NCBI RefSeq assembly: GCF_003385215.1 | Contig: NZ_PQHW01000064.1 | Location: 1 to 39,692, forward strand | Direction of reading: 5' to 3' | From: Amycolatopsis thermalba | GTDB lineage: Bacteria; Actinomycetota; Actinomycetes; Mycobacteriales; Pseudonocardiaceae | DNA length: 39,692 nucleotides | Shown: positions 8,945-20,954 of the stretch, piece by piece | How positions within the stretch are numbered: the stretch's first letter is position 1 | Layout of the letters: each line of letters starts with the position of its first letter | Notes under the pieces: model-generated | What the model was told of the DNA's origin: nothing | Databases searched by the model: none | The model's input: the letters and a program-made list of their open reading frames with translations, nothing else | Translations under genes and position numbers: made by a program

Positions 8945-8991
8945 GGGTACCCTGGCGGCAATTCCGCCGGGGTACCCGAGGGGGCTTTTTT
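8945..8991 (+). terminator. Rho-independent terminator of the importer operon, merged with the dedA ribosome site
   Basis: A 14-bp stem (8945-8958 with 8964-8977, one T-G pair) with a 5-base loop is followed by GAGGGGGC and six T residues (8986-8991). The G-rich stretch is also the only plausible ribosome site for the dedA GTG at 8993. So the terminator and the dedA translation start occupy the same bases. Confidence 0.75.
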
Positions 8992-8992
8992 C

Positions 8993-9628
8993 GTGCACAT
9001 CGACGCGTGGCTGGAGACCATTCCGCCGCTGGCCGTCTACCTCGCGGTCGGGCTGGTGATCGGCTGCGAAAGCCTGGGCATCCCGTTGCCAGGAGAGATC
9101 GTGCTGGTCAGCGCGGCTCTCCTGGCCTCGCACCACGACGGCCTGAACCCCTGGCTGATCGGTGCCCTCGGCAGCGGGGGCGCCATCGCCGGGGACAGCA
9201 TCGGTTACCTCATCGGGCGGAAGGGCGGCCGTCGCCTGTTCGACTGGGCCGGGCGGAAATTCCCCCGGCATTTCGGTCCGTCGCATGTGGCCGCCGCTGA
9301 GCGAATGTTCCGGAAACGGGGGATGTGGGCGGTTTTCTTCGGCCGTTTCGTCGCTATTCTGCGCATTCTGTGCGGTCCGCTCGCCGGGTCGCTGCACATG
9401 CACTACCCGCGGTTCCTGCTCGCCAACGCGCTCGGCGGGATCGTCTGGGCGGGCGGCACGACGGCGCTGGTGTACTCGCTCGGCGTGGTCGCGGAGAAGT
9501 GGCTGTCCCGGTTCTCCTACCTCGGGCTGGCGATCGCCGTCGTGCTGGGCGTGGTCATCAGCCTGGTGATCAAGAAGCGGATGGGCCGCCGTCACGAGGA
9601 GACGAGCAGCGCCTCGGCCGAGCGCTGA
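8993..9628 (+). CDS. DedA family membrane protein
   Basis: A 211-residue integral membrane protein of the DedA (SNARE-associated) superfamily, whose members are proposed to move undecaprenyl phosphate or phospholipids across the membrane and support envelope homeostasis. The family signature is clear: the acidic segment CESLGIPLPGEIVLVSAALLA, then GDSIGYLIGRKGG and the arginine motif FFGRFVAILRILCGPLAG. Several hydrophobic helices follow, and the protein ends in a basic cytosolic tail. The GTG at 8993 gives MHIDAWLETIPPLAVYL; longer in-frame starts would run back through the terminator. The last 37 bases overlap the convergent EamA gene, so the two 3' ends are antisense to each other. Confidence 0.92.
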   Translation: MHIDAWLETIPPLAVYLAVGLVIGCESLGIPLPGEIVLVSAALLASHHDGLNPWLIGALGSGGAIAGDSIGYLIGRKGGRRLFDWAGRKFPRHFGPSHVAAAERMFRKRGMWAVFFGRFVAILRILCGPLAGSLHMHYPRFLLANALGGIVWAGGTTALVYSLGVVAEKWLSRFSYLGLAIAVVLGVVISLVIKKRMGRRHEETSSASAER

Positions 9629-10491
9629 CGTCTGGGCAGCGAGCCGAACAGCACACCGGCCACCACGACCAGGCCGGCCAGCACCTCGACCAGCGCCGGG
9701 GTCTCGTCGAGCACGAAGAACGCCGCGGACATCCCGACGACCGGCACGAGCAGTGAGAACGGCGCGACCACGTTGGCCGGGTTGCGGCGCATGAGCACGG
9801 TCCAGACGCTCGACCCGAGGACCGTGCCGACCAGCACGACGTAGCTGAACCCGGCCAGGCCGAGCAGGCCCTCGCCGGTGCCGAGCGTCGCCAGCGAGTG
9901 CCACTGCACGGCCGGGCCCTCGAAGATCGTGGACAGGGCGAACATCGGGATCGGCGGGATCACCGACATCCACAGCGTGAAGTGGATCGGGTTCTCCGGC
10001 CTGGCTTGGCGGGAGCAGAGGTTGCCCGCGGCCCAGCACAGCGCGCCGAGCAGGGTGAGCACGACCGGCATGAGCACGGCGTTCTCCGCGCGGTGCCAGG
10101 CGATCACGCCCATGCCGGCGACCGCGGCCAGGATGCCGGTCAGCTGGCGGGCGGACAGCGGTTCGCGCAGGAAGATCCCGCCGAGCAGGACGGTGAACGG
10201 CGCCGAGGCCTGCAACACCAGCGACGCCAGGCCGGTGGGCATGCCGTGGGTCAGCGCGAGGAACAGGAACGCGAACTGCCCGGTGCCGAACCCGAGCCCG
10301 AAGCCGATCAGCCAGCGCAGCTTCACCTTCGGCCGCGGGATGAACAGGATCGTCGGGACCGCGATCACCGCGAAGCGCAGCGCCCCCGCGAAGAGCGGCG
10401 GGAAGTGGTCGAGCATCGGGTGCATCGCGATGAAGTTGAGGCCCCACAGGACGACGACGAACAGGGCGAGGAGACGGTCGCGAGTAGGCAC
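9592..10491 (-). CDS. EamA/DMT family exporter
   Basis: A 299-residue membrane protein with about ten hydrophobic helices in two EamA repeats (residues about 5-135 and 145-285). The N-terminus DRLLALFVVVLWGLNFIAM and the end-of-repeat motif LGGIFLREPLSARQLTGILAAVAGMGVI are typical of YdeD/RhtA-like exporters of amino acids or related metabolites. The start is GTG at 10491. It is divergent from a LysR-type regulator with a 71-bp shared control region containing a perfect palindrome, so the regulator very likely controls it. The substrate is unknown. The 3' end overlaps dedA. Confidence 0.9.
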   Translation of the reverse strand: MPTRDRLLALFVVVLWGLNFIAMHPMLDHFPPLFAGALRFAVIAVPTILFIPRPKVKLRWLIGFGLGFGTGQFAFLFLALTHGMPTGLASLVLQASAPFTVLLGGIFLREPLSARQLTGILAAVAGMGVIAWHRAENAVLMPVVLTLLGALCWAAGNLCSRQARPENPIHFTLWMSVIPPIPMFALSTIFEGPAVQWHSLATLGTGEGLLGLAGFSYVVLVGTVLGSSVWTVLMRRNPANVVAPFSLLVPVVGMSAAFFVLDETPALVEVLAGLVVVAGVLFGSLPRRQRSAEALLVSS

Positions 10492-10522
10492 TCACCCAGC
10501 TTGCCTGCCACAACTTTGAAGG

Positions 10523-10536
10523 ACAATCGAGATTGT
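10523..10536. promoter_or_regulatory. Palindromic operator candidate in the EamA/LysR intergenic region
   Basis: ACAATCGAGATTGT is a perfect 14-bp inverted repeat midway between the divergent starts (10491 and 10563). Its size, AT content and place fit a LysR-type recognition site controlling both the exporter gene and the regulator's own gene. Confidence 0.6.
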
Positions 10537-10562
10537 TTGCATCTACTGTGTAGTGTTGCTTC

Positions 10563-11468
10563 ATGGATGTCGGGCGGCTTCGGGTGCTGCGCGAGTTCGC
10601 CGATCGCGGCAGCGTGACGGCCGCGGCGAAGGCGCTGCACTGCACGCCGTCGGCGGTGTCGCAGCAGCTCCGGGCGCTGCAGGCGGAGGTCGGGCTGGTG
10701 CTCACCGAGCCGGCCGGGCGCGGGCTGCGGCTCACCGATGCGGGCCGGGCGCTGGTGGTGCGCGCGGACGAGGTCATCGCCGCGATGGACCGCGCCGAGG
10801 CCGAGATGGACGTGTTCCGCAGCCTGCCGCGCGGCCGGGTGCGGGTGGCGATCTTCCCGTCCGCCGCGCTGATGCTGCTGCCCGGGCTGCTGCACCGGTT
10901 CGCCGAGGTCGAGGGCCTGGACGTGGAGGTGCGCGACGTCGACATGACGCCGGCCGAGGTGCCGGAGCTGGTCGCCGACTTCGACATCGTCGTCACCCAC
11001 CGGGACGAGCACGCGGAACCGTTCCCGTCCGCCCGGCTCGACGTGGTGCACCTGCTGCGTGAGCCGTTGGACGTCGCGCTGCCGCTCGGCCACCGGCTCG
11101 CCCGGCGCCGCCGCGTGGACCTCACCGAGCTGGCCGGGGAGCAGTGGATCTCGGTGGACGTCGGCTTCCCGGTCGACGACGTGCTGCGGTCGCTGGCGGT
11201 GCGCACGGGGGTGCGGCCGCGGGTCAAGCAGCGGATCAACGACTTCCGGATCACCGAGGCGCTGGTCGCGGCCGGACACGGCATCGCGTTGCTGCCGCGC
11301 TACACGCTGGCCGGGACGTGGTCGCGGCGGATCGTGCGGCGGCCGCTGGCCGGCATCCGCGCGGCGCGGCTGATCGAGGCCGTCCTGCGCACCGGCGCCG
11401 GGACGCGCCCGCCGGTCGCCACGGTGCTGGAGCTGCTGCACGCCGAGGCGGCCGCGGTGACTACGTGA
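10563..11468 (+). CDS. LysR family transcriptional regulator
   Basis: A 301-residue LysR-type regulator. The N-terminal winged helix-turn-helix is clear (residues 1-60: LRVLREFADRGSVTAAAKALHCTPSAVSQQLRALQAEVG), followed by the linker helix and an effector-binding domain of two periplasmic-binding-protein-like lobes (RGRVRVAIFPSAALMLLPGLL ... EALVAAGHGIALLPRY). The gene is divergent from the EamA exporter, the classic layout in which a LysR protein senses the exported metabolite. The ATG at 10563 follows the shared control region. The co-inducer cannot be deduced. Confidence 0.93.
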   Translation: MDVGRLRVLREFADRGSVTAAAKALHCTPSAVSQQLRALQAEVGLVLTEPAGRGLRLTDAGRALVVRADEVIAAMDRAEAEMDVFRSLPRGRVRVAIFPSAALMLLPGLLHRFAEVEGLDVEVRDVDMTPAEVPELVADFDIVVTHRDEHAEPFPSARLDVVHLLREPLDVALPLGHRLARRRRVDLTELAGEQWISVDVGFPVDDVLRSLAVRTGVRPRVKQRINDFRITEALVAAGHGIALLPRYTLAGTWSRRIVRRPLAGIRAARLIEAVLRTGAGTRPPVATVLELLHAEAAAVTT

Positions 11469-11545
11469 CGACCGTCACTGTCACATCCGGGGCGTGGCCG
11501 GTGCCTTGTGGTCGAAGCAGGAGCGACCACGAGGAGGACGAAGTG

Positions 11546-12031
11546 ATGGAAACCCGGTTCAACCTGATGGCCAACGAGACCGGCGTGAAGCTGGCGAAGC
11601 GGTTCGCGGGGGTGGCTGCGGTGCTGCACTCGACGGAGTTGCCGCAGTCCACGCAGGAGCTGGTGTCGTTGCGGGCCAGCCAGATCAACGGGTGCGCGCC
11701 GTGCGTCGACATGCACACCAAGGAGGCCGCGGCCGCCGGGGAGACCGCGACGCGGCTCAACCTGGTCGCGGTCTGGCGCGAGGCGACGGTGTTCACCGAG
11801 GCCGAGCGGGCGGCGCTGGCGCTGGCCGAGGAGGGCACCCGCCTGGCCGACGCGCACCAGGGCGTGTCGGACGAGACGTGGGCGCAGGTGCGCAAGCACT
11901 ACGACGACGACCAGACCGCCGCGCTCGTCACCCTGGTCGCGGTGATCAACGCGGCCAACCGGATGAACGTGATCGTCCGCAACCAGGGCGGCTCGTACCA
12001 GCCGGGAATGTTCTCCGCCGCGGCGAACTGA
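11546..12031 (+). CDS. Carboxymuconolactone decarboxylase/AhpD-like protein
   Basis: A 161-residue all-helical protein of the AhpD/CMD family. The redox motif is intact: INGCAPCVDMHTKEAAAAGE, with the CxxC pair and downstream His that form the peroxidase-like active site in AhpD relatives. The rest (VWREATVFTEAERAALALAEEGTRLAD and LVTLVAVINAANRMNVIV) is standard for the single-domain group. A probable role is peroxide or thiol redox chemistry; the electron donor is unknown. GAGGAGG at 11531-11537 supports the ATG at 11546, though a GTG one codon earlier is equally in frame. The gene stands alone, downstream of LysR, and ends in a strong hairpin shared with leuA. Confidence 0.9.
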   Translation: METRFNLMANETGVKLAKRFAGVAAVLHSTELPQSTQELVSLRASQINGCAPCVDMHTKEAAAAGETATRLNLVAVWREATVFTEAERAALALAEEGTRLADAHQGVSDETWAQVRKHYDDDQTAALVTLVAVINAANRMNVIVRNQGGSYQPGMFSAAAN

Positions 12032-12036
12032 ACGCA

Positions 12037-12071
12037 GAAGGCCGGCCGCTCCGGGGGAGCGGCCGGCCTTC
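12037..12071. terminator. Bidirectional stem-loop between the AhpD-like gene and leuA
   Basis: A 16-bp perfect stem (12037-12052 with 12056-12071) with a 3-base loop lies between two convergent stops (12031 and 12075). The arms begin GAAGGCC and end GGCCTTC, so it can act on both strands, though without a long T-run. Confidence 0.8.
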
Positions 12072-12074
12072 GCG

Positions 12075-17332
<5,258 letters not shown>

Positions 17333-17343
17333 CCCCGGGTGCA

Positions 17344-17384
17344 GCCGCGGTCCCGGACGACTGGCGTTCGTCCGGGACCGCGGC
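17344..17384 (+). terminator. Stem-loop after the lanthipeptide precursor gene
   Basis: A perfect 17-bp stem (17344-17360 with 17368-17384) closes a 7-base loop, 11 bp after the precursor stop. No T-run follows, so partial termination or mRNA protection is more likely than complete termination. It would keep precursor message abundant relative to the exporter genes, whose ribosome site GAGGAGGAG lies directly downstream. Confidence 0.75.
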
Positions 17385-17401
17385 CTTGAGGAGGAGACTA
17401 C

Positions 17402-19051
17402 GTGTCCACGACCTTCGGTGCGATCGTGCGGCGAGGGGGCGCATGGCTGCCGGTGATCGGTTTCGCCGCGCTGGCCGGCACCCTGAGCACGCTGGCGCTG
17501 CCGGCCGTGCTCGGGCGCGCGGTCGACGCGATCGTGGCCGGGGACGACAGCGGCCGCTGGCTGGTGCTGGCGGCCGCCCTGGTCGTGGTGGGCATCCTCG
17601 CCGACCTGATCGACGCCTCCGCGGGCATCGCCTGCGTCGCGAGCACGACCGCGTGGCTGCGGAACCGCCTGGTGCGGCAGGTTCTCCGGATGGGGCCGGA
17701 CCGCGCCCGCCGCTTCGACACCGGTGACCTGGTGAGCCGGATCTCCGGCAACGCCGTCGACGCCGCCCAGGCCGGGCCCGCCGTGGTGACCGTGGTCGCC
17801 GCCGTGCTGCCGCCGGCCGGGAGCCTGGTGCTGCTGGTCGTCATCGATCCGTGGCTGGCGGTCGCGTTCGTCGCCGGGCTCGCGGTGGTCGCCGCGGTGC
17901 TGCGCGCGTTCACCATCCGCAGCACCGCCGTCTTCACCGCCTACCAGCGGACGCAGGGCCGGATCGCGGCCCGGCTCGCGGAGTCGCTGGCGGGTGCGCG
18001 GACCATCGCGGCCGCCGGCACGGCCGGGCGGGAGGAGAGCCGGGTGCTCGAACCGCTTCCCGAACTCCACGGCCACGGCAGGCAGACCTGGCAGGTGCTG
18101 TCCCGCGCCGCCGCCCAGGGCGCCGTCGCGGGCCCGCTCGTCCTGGTCGCCGTCCTCGCGGTCGGCGGGCTCGCGCTGGTGGACGGCCGGATCACCGCCG
18201 GGGACCTGTTCGCGGCCAGCCGGTACGCGGTGCTCGGCGCGGGGCTCGGCGGGCTCGCCGGGGTGTTCGGCCAGCTCGCCAGGGCGGCCGACGGCGCCGC
18301 CCGCGCCGCCGAGGTGCTCACCGTGCCCGCGGTCGGTCACGGCTCGCGCGGGTTGCCCGAGGGCACCGGCCGGCTGGAGTTCCGCCACGTCACCGTCCGG
18401 TCGGACGGGACCACCCTGCTCGACGACGTCGACCTGACCGTGCCCGGCGGCGCGACCGTGGCGGTGGTTGGCCGCTCCGGCGCCGGCAAGTCCGTGCTCG
18501 CGGCGCTCGCCGCGCGCCTGCGCGACCCGGACGAGGGAGAGGTGCGGCTCGACGGCGTTCCCCTGGGGGAGCTGAGCCACGCGGCGTTGCGCACGGCGGT
18601 GTGCGCCGCGTTCGAGCGCCCGGTGCTGGTCGGGGCGACCGTGGGGGACGCGATCGGGCCGGGACGGGACCGGGCGGAGCTGTTGACCGCCGCCCGGGCC
18701 ACCCACGCGCACGAGTTCGTGAGCCGCTATCCGGAGGGCTACGACACCCCGCTGGCCGACGCGCCGATGTCCGGTGGCGAGGCCCAGCGCCTCGGCCTGG
18801 CCCGGGCCTGGCACGCGCGGCGACTGCTCGTGCTGGACGACGCGACGTCCAGCCTCGACATGGTCACCGAGATGCAGATCAGCCGCACCCTGACCGGCGA
18901 CGGCGGCCGCACCCGCCTGATCGTCACCCACCGCGTGTCGACCGCCGCCCGGGCCGATTGCGTGGTGTGGCTCGACGGTGGCCGCGTGCGGGCCGTCGCG
19001 CCCCACCACCGGCTCTGGCAGGACGCGGGCTACCGGGAGGCGTTCGGATGA
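17402..19051 (+). CDS. Lanthipeptide ABC exporter, subunit 1 (fused membrane and ATPase domains, degenerate ATP site)
   Basis: A 549-residue half-transporter like AmfB/RamA. About residues 1-310 form the membrane domain (first helix LPVIGFAALAGTLSTLALPAVL), followed by the ATPase domain. Walker A is VVGRSGAGKS (near 357), the signature MSGGEAQRLGLARAW (near 456), Walker B RRLLVLDDATSSLD (near 478) and the H-loop LIVTHRVS. The usual catalytic Glu after Walker B is Asp, so one of the two composite ATP sites is probably weak, as in other heterodimeric exporters. There is no N-terminal C39 peptidase, so leader removal must be done elsewhere. The start is GTG at 17402; the stop overlaps the second exporter gene as ATGA. 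Confidence 0.92.
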   Translation: MSTTFGAIVRRGGAWLPVIGFAALAGTLSTLALPAVLGRAVDAIVAGDDSGRWLVLAAALVVVGILADLIDASAGIACVASTTAWLRNRLVRQVLRMGPDRARRFDTGDLVSRISGNAVDAAQAGPAVVTVVAAVLPPAGSLVLLVVIDPWLAVAFVAGLAVVAAVLRAFTIRSTAVFTAYQRTQGRIAARLAESLAGARTIAAAGTAGREESRVLEPLPELHGHGRQTWQVLSRAAAQGAVAGPLVLVAVLAVGGLALVDGRITAGDLFAASRYAVLGAGLGGLAGVFGQLARAADGAARAAEVLTVPAVGHGSRGLPEGTGRLEFRHVTVRSDGTTLLDDVDLTVPGGATVAVVGRSGAGKSVLAALAARLRDPDEGEVRLDGVPLGELSHAALRTAVCAAFERPVLVGATVGDAIGPGRDRAELLTAARATHAHEFVSRYPEGYDTPLADAPMSGGEAQRLGLARAWHARRLLVLDDATSSLDMVTEMQISRTLTGDGGRTRLIVTHRVSTAARADCVVWLDGGRVRAVAPHHRLWQDAGYREAFG

Positions 19052-20754
19052 AGCGGGAGATCCGGTTCGGGATCCGGGCGCTGCGCCGCCGGCCCCTGCT
19101 CGCGCTCCTCGCGTGGTCGATCCCGGAGGCGCTGCCCACGGCGCTCTCCGGACTGGCCATCGCGAAGGCGATGGACGACGGGTTCCTCGCGGGGCGGCCC
19201 TGGACCGGGCTGGCCTGGCTGGGCGCGTTCCTGCTCGCGGCCTGCCTCGGGGCGTGGGGATCGCGCCAGGTGTTCCGCAGGCTGGGCGATCTGGTCGAAC
19301 CGTTCCGCGACGACCTCCTCCGCCGGGTGGTCGGCGGAGCGCTGGCCCACGCCGTGGCCGGCCGCCGGGACGACGGGGCGCTGGCGCGGGTGACGCGTCA
19401 GGTGGAGATCGTGCGCGACTCCTTCGCCGGGCTCATCGTGGTGACCCGGGGGTTCGCGGTCACCGTGGCCGGCGTCGTGCTGGGACTGCTGTCCATCGAT
19501 CCGGTGATCGTGGCGCTGATCCTGCCGCCGTTCGCGCTGGGGTTCGGCGCGTTCGTCGCCACCCTGGGGCTGGCCGCCGCGCGGGAGCGGGCGACCGTGC
19601 TGGCCGAGGAGCGGGTGGGCGACACGGCGAACGCCGTGCTGTCCGCCACCCGGGACGTGGTCGCGACGGGCACCGAGGGGCACGCGGCCGCGCTGGCCGC
19701 GGAGCAGGTCGAAGACCAAGCGGCCGCCGAGCGCGCGCTCGCCTGGGTCGCGGTGCTGCGCACGCTCTGCTTCGCGGTCGGGGTGTGGCTGCCGTTGGTC
19801 GTCCTGTTGCTCGCCGCGCCGTGGCTGGTGGGCCGCGGGCTCACCGCCGGCGCGATCATGGGCGGCCTGACCTACATCCTGATGGGCCTCAACCCGGCCC
19901 TGCAGACGCTGGTCACCGGCGTCGGCAGCAGCGGGCTGCAGTTCGTGGTGACGCTGGGCCGCATCCTCGACGCCACCGCGCCGCCCGAGCGACCCGCCCC
20001 GCTCGGCTCCGGCACGCCGTCCGGGCACGACATCACCCTCGACGGCGTCACGTTCGCCTACGGGCCGCACGCCGAGCCGGTGCTCGACGGCCTCGACCTG
20101 ACCGTGCCCGAGGGGGACCACCTGGCGATCGTCGGGCCGAGCGGCATCGGCAAGTCCACCCTGGCCGGCCTCGTGTGCGGCCTGCTGCGGCCCGGTTCCG
20201 GTTCGATCCGGGTCGGCGGCGTGCCCGTCACCGGCCTGCCCCCGGCCCGGCTGGCCCGACTGCGGGTGCTGATCCCGCAGGAGGCGTACGTGTTCAGCGG
20301 CACGGTGTGGGACAACCTGGTCTATTTGCGCCCGTCGGCCGAGGAGTCCCAGGTGAACCGGGCGGTGGCGGAAGTCGGCGCGGAAAATCTGGTGACCCGC
20401 CTCGGCGGATACCCGGCCGGATTGGTTCCCGCCGAGTTGTCGGCCGGGGAACGGCAGTTGATCGCCCTCGTTCGCGCGTACCTTTCCGACGCGCCTGTCG
20501 TGATCCTCGACGAGGCGACCTGCCACCTGGACCCGGTCGCCGAGCGGCGTGCCGAAGAGGCGTTCGCGGCCCGCGGCGGCACGGTGGTGGTCATCGCGCA
20601 CCGGGTGAGTTCCGCCTTGCGCGCCAAGCGGGTTCTGGTTCTCGACGGGACCGAGGCGGTCGCCGGCGATCCGGTGGCGCTGCGGTCGGTCTCGCCGCTG
20701 TACCGGGAACTGCTCGGGTACTGGCACGCCGAGCCGCCGGTCCCGGTGAATTGA
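19048..20754 (+). CDS. Lanthipeptide ABC exporter, subunit 2 (fused membrane and ATPase domains)
   Basis: A 568-residue partner half-transporter like AmfA/RamB. The membrane domain spans about residues 1-310, with hydrophobic segments at LLALLAWSIPEALPTALSGLA, GLAWLGAFLLAACLGAW and FAVGVWLPLVVLLLAAPWLVG. The ATPase domain has Walker A IVGPSGIGKSTLAGLV, signature LSAGERQLIALVRAY, Walker B VVILDEATCHLDP with the catalytic Glu present, and H-loop IAHRVS. It thus complements subunit 1's weak site. The frame is open well upstream, but the ATG at 19048 is set by the ATGA overlap and the membrane-protein N-terminus MKREIRFGIRALRRRP. It presumably exports the matured lanthipeptide. Confidence 0.92.
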   Translation: MKREIRFGIRALRRRPLLALLAWSIPEALPTALSGLAIAKAMDDGFLAGRPWTGLAWLGAFLLAACLGAWGSRQVFRRLGDLVEPFRDDLLRRVVGGALAHAVAGRRDDGALARVTRQVEIVRDSFAGLIVVTRGFAVTVAGVVLGLLSIDPVIVALILPPFALGFGAFVATLGLAAARERATVLAEERVGDTANAVLSATRDVVATGTEGHAAALAAEQVEDQAAAERALAWVAVLRTLCFAVGVWLPLVVLLLAAPWLVGRGLTAGAIMGGLTYILMGLNPALQTLVTGVGSSGLQFVVTLGRILDATAPPERPAPLGSGTPSGHDITLDGVTFAYGPHAEPVLDGLDLTVPEGDHLAIVGPSGIGKSTLAGLVCGLLRPGSGSIRVGGVPVTGLPPARLARLRVLIPQEAYVFSGTVWDNLVYLRPSAEESQVNRAVAEVGAENLVTRLGGYPAGLVPAELSAGERQLIALVRAYLSDAPVVILDEATCHLDPVAERRAEEAFAARGGTVVVIAHRVSSALRAKRVLVLDGTEAVAGDPVALRSVSPLYRELLGYWHAEPPVPVN

Positions 20755-20818
20755 AAACCGGGTGCGCCCTGCGAGTGTATTTCCACCCGGGCGCCGGGCG
20801 AGAAAATCGCTCGTCGAT

Positions 20819-20891
20819 TTGATCCCGGCCCGCTCCGGAGAATAGAATCGTCCGGCGCCATTCGTTTTCGATCTCGGATTATCCGGAGAAT
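20819..20891 (+). promoter_or_regulatory. Promoter and direct repeat before the cluster regulator
   Basis: TTGATC (20819-20824) and TAGAAT (20843-20848) are 18 bp apart, close to consensus. Transcription would start near 20855, giving a leader of about 100 bases. TCCGGAGAAT occurs twice, at 20834-20843 (overlapping the -10) and 20882-20891, 48 bp apart. SARP-type regulators bind direct repeats, so self-regulation is possible. The surrounding 200 bp are noticeably richer in A+T than the genes. Confidence 0.5.
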
Positions 20892-20954
20892 TCCACGGAT
20901 GTGATCCTGGCGAATTCGGCGGTGGTTCGTGGCCGGGCAGAGGGAGGACCAGCC

